Assembly (NCBI RefSeq): GCF_010728725.1
Contig: NZ_AP022606.1
Span: 4,030,001-4,094,000 of the forward strand
Length of the DNA: 64,000 nucleotides
Reading direction: 5' to 3'
Source: Mycobacterium branderi
GTDB lineage: Bacteria > Actinomycetota > Actinomycetes > Mycobacteriales > Mycobacteriaceae
Below the pieces are notes generated by a model that was not told where the DNA came from, made no database searches, and saw nothing but the letters and a program-made list of their open reading frames with translations. This document shows positions 15,833-25,886 of this stretch, piece after piece. The position numbers were made by a program, and so were the translations under genes. Position 1 is the stretch's first letter. Each line of letters opens with the position of its first letter.

Positions 15833-16399
15833 GTGAAGTTCGTCTACCTGAGCGGCCGTGCGTGCCTCGACTTCGCGGGTACCGTCAAGCGCCGCGACTC
15901 GGAGCGCGAAGAACTCCTGACCGAACCGAAATTGTTGTCGGACTGGGCAATTCAGGCCGGGCTGGTAGATGCTGCGATCGACGTCACCGACGACGATCTC
16001 GCGACCGCCATCGCGCTGCGCGAGGCCATCTACCGGACCGTGACCGCCCGGATCGAGGGCCGTCGGCCCACGCTCGCCGACGTCAACCTGCTCAACGAGT
16101 GCGCGTCCCGCCCCCAACTCACGCCGCGATTGCTCCGAACCGGGTCGGTTCGCCGCGACGGCACCGCGTTGCACCTGCTTGCCACCCTGGCCGCGGACCT
16201 ACTCGACCTGGTTGCCGGAGCCGATATCGAGAACGTCAAGCGTTGCGCCCACCCGGGCTGCACGCGCCTGTACCTCGATTCGTCGCGGGCCAGGAACCGG
16301 CAGTGGTGTGGGATGAGCACCTGTGGCAACCGCGCCAAGGTGCAAGCCTTCCGCGCCCGTCAGCGTGGCCGGGAACAAATGCCGTCCGGACAAGGTTGA
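15833..16399 (+). CDS. CGNR zinc-finger / ABATE-domain transcriptional regulator
   Basis: The protein is about 188 residues. The N-terminal half has the ABATE-type stress-sensing layout (YLSGRACLDFAGTVKRRDSE, then helical LLSDWAIQAGLVD), and the C-terminal half ends in the CGNR zinc finger: CAHPGC, then WCGMSTCGNRAKVQAFRAR. Such proteins are predicted DNA-binding regulators. The GTG at 15833 is preferred because AAGGTGG lies eight bases upstream; an ATG at 15809 is the alternative. A perfect palindrome lies upstream, probably its own operator. The gene is divergent from the unrecognised gene and is followed 28 bp later by lon. Confidence 0.82.
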   Translation: MKFVYLSGRACLDFAGTVKRRDSEREELLTEPKLLSDWAIQAGLVDAAIDVTDDDLATAIALREAIYRTVTARIEGRRPTLADVNLLNECASRPQLTPRLLRTGSVRRDGTALHLLATLAADLLDLVAGADIENVKRCAHPGCTRLYLDSSRARNRQWCGMSTCGNRAKVQAFRARQRGREQMPSGQG

Positions 16400-16427
16400 G
16401 CGCATCAGGCTTAACTTTGGAGGATTG

Positions 16428-18740
<2,313 letters not shown>

Positions 18741-18751
18741 CGTTCGCGGGC

Positions 18752-19132
18752 GTGAGCAACGTCAAACAGCGCCTGGTGCGTGGCGCGCAGCGGCTCGTCG
18801 TCAACCCGGTCGGCCGGAAGATGCCGGTGACCATGCTGGAAACCATCGGCCGCAAGTCCGGCCAGCCGAGGCGCACCGCGGTCGGCGGCCGGGTGATCGA
18901 CAACCAGTTCTGGATGGTCTCCGAGCACGGCGACCGATCCGACTACGTCCGCAACATCAAGGCCAACCCCGCCGTGCGGGTGCGGGTCCGCGGCCGGTGG
19001 CGCACCGGAACCGCCCACCTGTTGCCCGACGACGACGCGAAAGCACGGCTGCGCAGCCTCCCGTCGCTCAACAGCGCCGTGGTCCGTGCGGTGGGCACTG
19101 ACCTGTTGACCATCCGCGTCGACTTGGACTGA
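18752..19132 (+). CDS. Deazaflavin (F420)-dependent nitroreductase-family protein
   Basis: The protein is 126 residues of the Ddn/FDOR-B type: a basic N-terminal helix, then TIGRKSGQPRRTAVGGRVIDNQFWMVSEHG, the split-barrel segment that binds F420 phosphate groups, and DYVRNIKANPAVRVRVRGRW. Members reduce quinones or nitro compounds using F420H2. The GTG start is 11 bp after the lon stop, so co-transcription is likely. It is smaller than Ddn itself and its substrate is unknown. Confidence 0.85.
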   Translation: MSNVKQRLVRGAQRLVVNPVGRKMPVTMLETIGRKSGQPRRTAVGGRVIDNQFWMVSEHGDRSDYVRNIKANPAVRVRVRGRWRTGTAHLLPDDDAKARLRSLPSLNSAVVRAVGTDLLTIRVDLD

Positions 19133-19136
19133 CGCA

Positions 19137-19484
19137 TTGGCCTACGACACTGAATTGGTCGAGCGCATCCGCGAAGTGCTGGCGCCGCTTCGGGGCGTCG
19201 AGGAGAAACGGATGTTCGGCGGCCTGGCGTTCCTGATCGGTGGGCACATGACCGTCGCCGCCAGCGGCCAGGGCGGGCTGTTGGTGCGCGTGCCGCCCGC
19301 CGACACCGACAAACTGCTGGCCCGCGCGCACGTCAGCCCGATGGTGATGGGAGGCCGCGACATGCGCGGCTGGCTTCGGGTAGACCTCGCAGGGGTGAAA
19401 ACCAAACGCCAGCTGCAGAGTTGGGTGACCCGCAGCGTTGACTACGTCCGGACCCTGCCGCCCAAGTGTGCTGGGCGGCACTAA
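19137..19484 (+). CDS. TfoX N-terminal domain protein
   Basis: The protein is 115 residues with the TfoX/Sxy N-domain pattern: LVERIREVLAPLRGVEEKRMFGG, LAFLIGGHMTVAA, then PMVMGGRDMRGWLRVD. The start appears to be a TTG at 19137, four bases after the upstream stop; no strong ribosome site is visible, so coupled translation is likely. Outside gamma-proteobacteria these stand-alone domains have no established role, and a competence function should not be assumed here. Confidence 0.8.
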   Translation: MAYDTELVERIREVLAPLRGVEEKRMFGGLAFLIGGHMTVAASGQGGLLVRVPPADTDKLLARAHVSPMVMGGRDMRGWLRVDLAGVKTKRQLQSWVTRSVDYVRTLPPKCAGRH

Positions 19485-19502
19485 ACGGGTACACCGTGCG
19501 GT

Positions 19503-20138
19503 ATGGACAAGCATGCCGAGGTAGCGCGGCGGCTGCTGAAAGTCGCCGGCACCACCTACGCGGCCGAGGCCGGCGTCCGCGTCGCTGACAAACCGATGCC
19601 GCTTTTCCAGTTGCTGGTGTTATGCATGCTGGCCAGCAAGCCGATCGACGCGTCGATCGCCATGCAAGCCGGTCGCGAACTGTTCACAGAGGGCCTGAAA
19701 ACGCCGAAAGCCGTGTTGGCAGCGAAGCGCCGCACAATGATTGCCGCGTTCGGTCGCGCCCACTACGTGCGGTACGACGAAAGCTCGGCCACCCGGCTCA
19801 CCGACATGGCCGAGCGGGTCCGCGACGAATACTCCGGCGATCTACGTGAGCTCGCCCGCCGCAGCGACCGCGATGTACGCGCGGCCACCGGCCTGCTCAA
19901 ACAGTTCAACGGCATCGGTGGCACCGGCGCCGACATCTTCCTGCGCGAGGTGCAGGACGTATGGACTTGGGCGCGGCCATATTTCGACAAGCGGGCCATC
20001 GACGCGGCCAAGAAACTGGGCCTGCCCACCGATCCACCGCAACTGGGTTCGCTGGCGCCTCGCGACAACGCGCGCCTGGCCGCGGCATTGGTGCGGGCCT
20101 CGCTGGACGCCGACATACGGCGGCAAGCGACCGGTTGA
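19503..20138 (+). CDS. Endonuclease III/HhH-GPD-like protein
   Basis: The protein is 211 residues, helical, with a helix-hairpin-helix-type segment QFNGIGGTGADIFLREVQ near residue 138 that resembles the HhH of endonuclease III-family glycosylases. PLFQLLVLCMLASKPIDASIAMQAG near the start also matches the family fold. The catalytic Lys and iron-sulphur Cys cluster of true Nth are not evident, so activity is uncertain. M. tuberculosis Rv1870c has the same length and neighbourhood. The ATG is at 19503. Confidence 0.72.
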   Translation: MDKHAEVARRLLKVAGTTYAAEAGVRVADKPMPLFQLLVLCMLASKPIDASIAMQAGRELFTEGLKTPKAVLAAKRRTMIAAFGRAHYVRYDESSATRLTDMAERVRDEYSGDLRELARRSDRDVRAATGLLKQFNGIGGTGADIFLREVQDVWTWARPYFDKRAIDAAKKLGLPTDPPQLGSLAPRDNARLAAALVRASLDADIRRQATG

Positions 20139-20145
20139 GCCGCCG

Positions 20146-20871
20146 GTGACGGTACGGATCGGCACCTCCGGATGGTCCTACGACCACTGGGCCGACGTGC
20201 TCTATCCGCCGGGCCTGCCGTCGGCGCGCCGGTTGGCCCGCTACGTCGAGGTGTTCGACACCGTCGAGCTGAACGCCAGTTTCTATCGCTGGCCCAAGGA
20301 TTCGACGTTCGCGGGTTGGCGCCGGCAGCTGCCGGACGGATTCGCGATGTCGGTCAAGGCGCATCGCGGCCTGACCCACTACCGCCGGCTGTCCTCGCCG
20401 GAGCCGTGGATCGAGCGGTTCGAACACTGTTGGCAGCTGTTAGGTGACCGGCGCGGTGTGCTGCTGGTTCAGCTGCATCCCGAGCAACGCCGCGACGACG
20501 ATCGGCTCGATTCGTTTCTGGCGAGCGTGCCGAGGTGGATCCGGGTGGCTGTCGAGTTGCGTCACCCGTCGTGGAACGACGCGGGCGTGCATGCGCTGCT
20601 GGAACGACGCAATGCCGCCTATGTGGTGATGAGCGGCGCCGGACTGGCGTGTATCCCCCGCGCCACCACGGACTTTGTGTACATCCGGATGCACGGCCCC
20701 GACCCGGAGTCGATGTACGCCGGCTCCTACCCCGACGCCGAGCTGCTGCGCTGGGCCGAGCGGATCACCGGCTGGGACGGCGAAGGCCGCGATGTCTGGA
20801 TGTACTTCAACAACGACCCGCACGGCCACGCCGTGCGCAATGCGCTTTTCCTCAAGGACCTTTTGCGATGA
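20146..20871 (+). CDS. DUF72 family protein
   Basis: The protein is 241 residues with the DUF72 TIM-barrel pattern: VRIGTSGWSYDHWADVLYP at the start, VELNASFYRWP, FAMSVKAHRGLTHYRRL, VAVELRHPSW and the late MYFNNDPHGHAVRNA. The family is widespread and uncharacterised; a metal-dependent isomerase or endonuclease role has been proposed only by fold. The GTG at 20146, seven bases after the upstream stop, fits the conserved N-terminus. Confidence 0.88.
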   Translation: MTVRIGTSGWSYDHWADVLYPPGLPSARRLARYVEVFDTVELNASFYRWPKDSTFAGWRRQLPDGFAMSVKAHRGLTHYRRLSSPEPWIERFEHCWQLLGDRRGVLLVQLHPEQRRDDDRLDSFLASVPRWIRVAVELRHPSWNDAGVHALLERRNAAYVVMSGAGLACIPRATTDFVYIRMHGPDPESMYAGSYPDAELLRWAERITGWDGEGRDVWMYFNNDPHGHAVRNALFLKDLLR

Positions 20872-20895
20872 GTGCAGCCGAGTAGGGTGGACGCC

Positions 20896-22128
20896 ATGGC
20901 CAGCTCAACCACATTCGTCATCGTCGGCGGCGGGCTCGCCGGCGCAAAAGCAGCAGAAGCATTGCGCGACAAAGGATTCGACGGCCACATCGTCCTGGTT
21001 GCCGAGGAAGAACATCTGCCCTACGAGCGACCACCATTGTCGAAGGAGTTTCTGGCCGGCAAGAAAACGCTCACCGATTTCACCGTGCACGAGTCGGCTT
21101 GGTACACCGACCATGACATCGATTTGCGGCTGGGCGCCCGGGCCGTCGCGGTCGACGCCGCCGCGCACAGCGTCAGTCTCGGCGACGACACCACCGTCGG
21201 CTACGACAAACTCTTGCTGGCCAGTGGGTCGCGGTCCCGGCACCTGCCACTACCCGGCGCCGACGCCGCAGGGGTTCACTACCTGCGGACGTTCGAAGAC
21301 GCGTCGGCACTGAATTCCGTTCTGGCCGAAGGGTCGTCGCTCGCGGTGGTAGGCGCCGGGTGGATCGGCCTGGAGGTGGCCGCCAGCGCCCGCCAGCGCG
21401 GCGTCGACGTCACCGTGGTCGAGACCGCAAAACTGCCGCTGCTGGCCGCGCTCGGTGAAGAAGTCGGCACGGTGTTCGCCGCACTGCATCGCGACCACGG
21501 TGTCGATCTGCGGTTGCAAACCCAGGTCCAGGAAATCACGATTTCCGACGGAAAGGCGACCGGCCTCGCGCTGGGTGACGGGTCGACGGTCACCGCGGAT
21601 GCGGTGCTGGTGGCCGTCGGCGCCCAGCCCAATATCGAGCTGGCGCAGGAGGCCGGCCTGTCGATGGGTGACGGCGGCGTGCTGGTCGACGCCTCGCTGT
21701 GCAGCAGCGACGCCGACACCTACGCCGTCGGCGACATCGCCGCCGCCGAGCATCCGCTGTACCGCACCCGCATTCGCACCGAGCACTGGGCCAACGCGCT
21801 CAAGCAGCCCGCGGTTGCCGTCGACGGAATGCTGGGAAAGCCGGGCGAATACGCCGAGCTGCCGTACTTCTTCACCGACCAGTACGACCTGGGCATGGAG
21901 TACGTCGGATATGCACCGAGCTATGAGCGGGTGGTGTTCCGCGGCGACGTCGACGGCCGCGAATTCGTCGCCTTCTGGCTGGACGCCGACAACCGGGTGC
22001 TGGCCGGAATGAACGTCAACATCTGGGACGTGCTCGACGACGTCAAAACGCTGATCCGCTCACAGAAGCCGGTCGACCCCGACCGGCTGGCCGATCCGCA
22101 GGCTCCGCTTAGCGACGCGGTCAGCTGA
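20896..22128 (+). CDS. Ferredoxin/rubredoxin reductase-type FAD oxidoreductase (Rv1869c-like)
   Basis: The protein is 410 residues, close to the 411 of M. tuberculosis Rv1869c. The FAD-binding FVIVGGGLAGAKAAEAL is at the N-terminus, the NAD-binding AVVGAGWIGLEVAASA lies near 150, and TYAVGDIAAAEH is the late FAD motif. The C-terminal domain resembles ferredoxin reductases of mono- and dioxygenase systems. It transfers electrons from NAD(P)H to a ferredoxin. The ATG at 20896 is 24 bp after the DUF72 stop. The 3' end overlaps the convergent gene by 8 bp. No ferredoxin gene is adjacent. Confidence 0.9.
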   Translation: MASSTTFVIVGGGLAGAKAAEALRDKGFDGHIVLVAEEEHLPYERPPLSKEFLAGKKTLTDFTVHESAWYTDHDIDLRLGARAVAVDAAAHSVSLGDDTTVGYDKLLLASGSRSRHLPLPGADAAGVHYLRTFEDASALNSVLAEGSSLAVVGAGWIGLEVAASARQRGVDVTVVETAKLPLLAALGEEVGTVFAALHRDHGVDLRLQTQVQEITISDGKATGLALGDGSTVTADAVLVAVGAQPNIELAQEAGLSMGDGGVLVDASLCSSDADTYAVGDIAAAEHPLYRTRIRTEHWANALKQPAVAVDGMLGKPGEYAELPYFFTDQYDLGMEYVGYAPSYERVVFRGDVDGREFVAFWLDADNRVLAGMNVNIWDVLDDVKTLIRSQKPVDPDRLADPQAPLSDAVS

Positions 22129-24238
22129 CGTCGAGCGGCCGCCAGCTGTGGTCGATCACGTCGGGCAGGCGCAGCGCCTGCAACCGTTCCCGTTCGGTGC
22201 GTCGGCGCTTGATCCGCAGTCGGGCGTCGCCCGGCATGGTGAGTAGCTCGTCGCAGGTCAGGTAGTACACGTCGTCCACCGCGTCAATGAGGTCCGCCGC
22301 GAGTCGTCGAGACCCCAACTCCCGCAAAGACATTCGCAATTCGTGGGTGAACCGCATGGTGGTGTCGTGCGCCAGCTCTCGAGATAGCCGCGCGTTGACC
22401 GCCATCCGCTCCGGAAGTGTTTCCGCGAAGACATCCGGCGGCGACCCCGCACCGATCGGCGCCGCCGCCGCATGGGCGGTGGCAATGAGCAACCGGGACG
22501 GATCATCGCCGAACACAGGGTTTGCCAGCTCGGCGTCGCCCGGTCCCCGGTGGGAAATCCTGGCCATCACCGCCTTGATCTCGGCGGAAGCACTCAGCGA
22601 CAGCGCGCACACGCTGTCCAGATCGCCCTTCGCCGCCAGCGCGCGCACCCGCGGGTCGCGCCGCAGCACCGCCTCCAGGGCAGCGGTCTCGGTCGCGACC
22701 CGTCCGGTGTCCGTCAGCGCCTCGACGCCCGGTACCGGCCTGTGGGCGCCGGTGCGCTCGAGCGCCGCCGCGGTGACGCCGCTGTCGATCAGCCAGAGCG
22801 CGGTCAGTCTCCACCCCTGGTGAATCCGGTCGCGCAGCAGGCAGATCCGTGCCTGCAGGGCAGCCTCGGGCAACGCGGCCAATTGCACGGGGTCGAGATG
22901 CTCGGCCGTCGCCGCCTCGCTGTAGGCCTGCGTGTCGGATTTCAGGTGGCGCAGCATCGCCAGCGCCCGGGTCACGACGACGGCCTTGGCCGCCGACCCC
23001 AGCAGACCACCGGCCAGCGGTGGACGGCCCAGCGGCAACAGGTCGCCGACCGGTGTGTCGCCCAGCGAATGCTGCAGGACCGCGGTCTCGTCCCAGCCGG
23101 GCAGCTGGCCGGCCGCGATCACGCCGGCCGACACCCCGACGTAGGGCCGATGGCCGAACACCGCGATGGCGCGGCTGCCCCACTCGGCGGCCATCACGCC
23201 GCCCAGCGCCATCACCTGACCCATCACCTGGTTGGCCATCCGCAGGCCGGATAACTGGACGTCGAGCGTCATCGGCGTCAGCGGGCCCGGCAGGGCCTCG
23301 GCCAGCGTCGACGCGGCGAAGACCGGGAACCGCGGATCGATCCGGTCGTCGAATTCACCCTCCAGCCCGTCTGGCGCCGCGCACTGCAGCGGTGTTCCGT
23401 CGGGCGGGCCGGCGCGCGGCACCGGCTCAGACGGCAACGGCAGATGGCCGGGAAGATCGACGGCGCCGCCGGCGTCGAGCTTGCGGCCGCAGAGGCCGCG
23501 CGCGGTGTCGGCGAGCGCGTCAGCGGCTGACCAGCCCAGCTCGAACTGCCAGTCTTCTTGCATCGCAGCAAGATCCATGTCCGGCGTCAGCTGTGCCCAG
23601 GTGGGAAGCCGGTACGGGCGGGGCCGCTGGTCAGCGGCGCGCAGCAGATGTCGCGCGACCACCAAGTTGGTGGTGTCCGTGGTCGCGACATCCACCGCGC
23701 CGGTCGTGGTGGCCGTAGCCGCGATCACCAGGAACCGGACGAGGTCATCGACGTGCAGCAGCCGCACCGGCCGCAGCGACTCCTTGCCGCGCAGCAGGGT
23801 GGCCACGCTGCGGCACACCGCCCAGTCGAGCTGGCGGCCTACCGGCGGCGCCACCCGGACGATCAAGCTGGGCGCCCAGCCGGTGGACACCAGCTTCTCG
23901 GCCTGCTGGTACAACTCCGGTTCTCCGGCAGCCTGCGACAGGAAGACCAGCCGGGCGCCGGCACGCGCGGCGGCATGCGCGACGTGCACCAGCCCGTTGA
24001 TGCCTGCGGCGCCGGGCGCGGTGGGGTCCACCGGGGCAAGATGCACCACCACGTGTGACTCGTCGGCGAGTTGCTGCAGTACCGCGCCGCCGAGCCGCGC
24101 GCAAACAAAATCGACTTCGGGGTCCAGGTGGTCGTGCGGATGTCGCGCGATGCCGCTGACTGCATGTCCGGCGGCAATCAACTGCCGGGCCAGCGTGCGA
24201 CCTACCATCCCGGTGACTCCGGTGACCAGGATCCGCAT
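22121..24238 (-). CDS. NAD-dependent epimerase fused to a PEP-utiliser-like domain (Rv1868-like)
   Basis: The protein is 705 residues. Residues 1-~270 form an atypical short-chain sugar-epimerase-like Rossmann fold (MRILVTGVTGMVGRTLARQL). The remaining ~430 residues include FPVFAASTLAEALPGPLTPM, reminiscent of the middle substrate-binding domain of PEP-utilising enzymes and rifampicin phosphotransferases, followed by an all-helical tail ending in LTCDELLTMPGDARLRIKRR. The ATP-grasp and swivelling His domains are absent, so phosphotransfer is unlikely. The ATG at 24236-24238 has GGAGG eight bases upstream. It is the last gene of a three-gene block with the thiolase and CoA-transferase genes. 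The function is unknown. Confidence 0.8.
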   Translation of the reverse strand: MRILVTGVTGMVGRTLARQLIAAGHAVSGIARHPHDHLDPEVDFVCARLGGAVLQQLADESHVVVHLAPVDPTAPGAAGINGLVHVAHAAARAGARLVFLSQAAGEPELYQQAEKLVSTGWAPSLIVRVAPPVGRQLDWAVCRSVATLLRGKESLRPVRLLHVDDLVRFLVIAATATTTGAVDVATTDTTNLVVARHLLRAADQRPRPYRLPTWAQLTPDMDLAAMQEDWQFELGWSAADALADTARGLCGRKLDAGGAVDLPGHLPLPSEPVPRAGPPDGTPLQCAAPDGLEGEFDDRIDPRFPVFAASTLAEALPGPLTPMTLDVQLSGLRMANQVMGQVMALGGVMAAEWGSRAIAVFGHRPYVGVSAGVIAAGQLPGWDETAVLQHSLGDTPVGDLLPLGRPPLAGGLLGSAAKAVVVTRALAMLRHLKSDTQAYSEAATAEHLDPVQLAALPEAALQARICLLRDRIHQGWRLTALWLIDSGVTAAALERTGAHRPVPGVEALTDTGRVATETAALEAVLRRDPRVRALAAKGDLDSVCALSLSASAEIKAVMARISHRGPGDAELANPVFGDDPSRLLIATAHAAAAPIGAGSPPDVFAETLPERMAVNARLSRELAHDTTMRFTHELRMSLRELGSRRLAADLIDAVDDVYYLTCDELLTMPGDARLRIKRRRTERERLQALRLPDVIDHSWRPLDVS

Positions 24239-24326
24239 ACTGCTCACCTCCCCGGTGTCTACCCCGACAATAGGCGCCCGAGGAGGGTTCCCAGCAAGCT
24301 TTTGACCCTATCGTCGATTTTGTGAC

Positions 24327-25802
24327 CTAACGCAAAGTGGCCGTGCCATCGGGGCGGACCGTGACCTTGGCGCCGGCGATGTCGTCGTGCACCGTCGGCT
24401 CGGCCGCCGCGGCATCGGGGATCACGGCCAGCGTGCGCGACTCGTCGGGAGTGCGAACCGCTAGGAAAGCCTTCTCCGGGCGGCCCTCCCGGTCGAACGG
24501 AGTGGTCCAGGATTCGACGGTGCCGACGCCGTCCCATTCGACCACCGGCGGTCGGGTCGGCTCCCGATCGACGACGGATTGCACGTCTTCCCAACGGAAT
24601 TCCGATGCCGGCGGTTCGGTCCCATACACACCGAAGCTGTGCTTGGTCAGATAGCCGCCGTTGGCGGTGATCAGGCCGCGCCGCCCAGGGTTGGCTATCA
24701 GCAACTCGGCCATGGTCGCGATCGAGTGTGTGACGTAGTTGCTCCACGGCCCGCCGGCGAACGTCAGCCCGCCGGTCACGGTCAGCGGCCGGCTCGGGTC
24801 GTCGACCGGCAGCCCGAGTTCGGCAGCCGCGATCTGCACCGCGGAGGGGAAGCACGAATACAGGTCGACGTAGTCGACGTCGTCGATGCCGAGCCCGGCC
24901 ATTTCGAGCGCACGAGCACCGCCGATCCGGATCGCCGGACAGCGATGCAGTTCGAAGCGCTCGCTGATCGCGTAGGTGTCGTGCGCATCGGTGCCGGCAT
25001 ACGGGTAGACCCAGCGTTCGGTGGGAACCTGCAGGCGTGTCGCGGCCTCCGCCGAGGCCAGGATCAGCGCGGCGCCCTGGTCGACCATGTTGTTGGAGTT
25101 CATCAGCTTGGTATAGGGCCAGCTGATCATGCGGTTGGCCGGACCGGTCCGCCAAATCTCCTCGGCGGCAAGAGGTTTGCGAATCCAGGCATGCGGGTTG
25201 TCCACCGCGACAGCGTTGAACCGCGCCCACAGTTCACCGATGCGCCTGCGGTGATCCTCGATCGGCTCGCCTGTGCTGATCCGCAGTGCCTGTTCGAACA
25301 GCGGATAGACGTGGGCCGGCCGGGCGAGCTCGATGCGCTCTTCGGCCGGCCCGGCCATCGGAACGTTGTCGTCACCGCCCGGCGCGATCGGAACCGATTG
25401 GTCTTGCTCTGTCCATGTCAGCCGGCGGCCCTGCGCCTTCAACTGCATCCTGGTGCGCCAGGTTTCGGCGCCGGCCACCAGCACCACGTCGGCGCCCCCG
25501 TGCTGGATGTCCAGGCAGGCCTGGTTCACCAACGTCTGCGGCACGTTGCCGCCCACGCCGCTGTAGCGGGTGGCCGGATTGTCCGCGCCGATGCGCTGCC
25601 CGAGCAGCAGGCCCGGGTCGCGGTACCGCGCCGAGAGCAGGTTCACCACGCGTATGGAGTCCACTGCTGCGAGCACCGGCTGGTCGGCGGCCTCGCGCGC
25701 GGCGGCGACCATCAGGTCGACGGGTTCGACGTCAGGGTTGTCCTCGAACAGGTTGGCCTGGCCGTAGCCGATCAGCACCGGTGTCCGCGGGTCGACGGGC
25801 AT
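24327..25802 (-). CDS. Thiolase-superfamily acetyl-CoA acetyltransferase-like protein (Rv1867-like)
   Basis: The protein is 491 residues. The thiolase fold is evident from VNQACLDIQHGGADVVLVAGAE near residue 95, YVDLYSCFPSAVQIAAAELG near 325, and the C-terminal THSIATMAELLIANPG and ANGGYLTKHSFGVYG segments carrying conserved histidines. It is closest to the SCP2-thiolase-like branch, and an ordered nucleophilic Cys at the usual place is not certain. The ATG at 25800-25802 is used, with AAAGGTG about 11 bases upstream. It sits between the CoA-transferase and epimerase-fusion genes on one strand, so the three probably act on one acyl-CoA pathway. Confidence 0.87.
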   Translation of the reverse strand: MPVDPRTPVLIGYGQANLFEDNPDVEPVDLMVAAAREAADQPVLAAVDSIRVVNLLSARYRDPGLLLGQRIGADNPATRYSGVGGNVPQTLVNQACLDIQHGGADVVLVAGAETWRTRMQLKAQGRRLTWTEQDQSVPIAPGGDDNVPMAGPAEERIELARPAHVYPLFEQALRISTGEPIEDHRRRIGELWARFNAVAVDNPHAWIRKPLAAEEIWRTGPANRMISWPYTKLMNSNNMVDQGAALILASAEAATRLQVPTERWVYPYAGTDAHDTYAISERFELHRCPAIRIGGARALEMAGLGIDDVDYVDLYSCFPSAVQIAAAELGLPVDDPSRPLTVTGGLTFAGGPWSNYVTHSIATMAELLIANPGRRGLITANGGYLTKHSFGVYGTEPPASEFRWEDVQSVVDREPTRPPVVEWDGVGTVESWTTPFDREGRPEKAFLAVRTPDESRTLAVIPDAAAAEPTVHDDIAGAKVTVRPDGTATLR

Positions 25803-25824
25803 GAGGTGAGCACCTTTCACGAGC

Positions 25825-25878
25825 GCGAGCGTGCGTACAGCGACACGCCGTGACTGCCGTACATCTGTGCACGCTCGC
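25825..25878. repeat. Hairpin between thiolase and CoA-transferase genes
   Basis: GCGAGCGTGC at 25825-25834 pairs perfectly with GCACGCTCGC at 25869-25878, with partial pairing continuing inward (GTAC/GTAC-type). The arm shares the GCGAGCGTGCGT core with the hairpin at 11323-11390, so these are probably two copies of one small mobile or repeated palindrome family. Confidence 0.65.
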
Positions 25879-25886
25879 AGAGGAGT

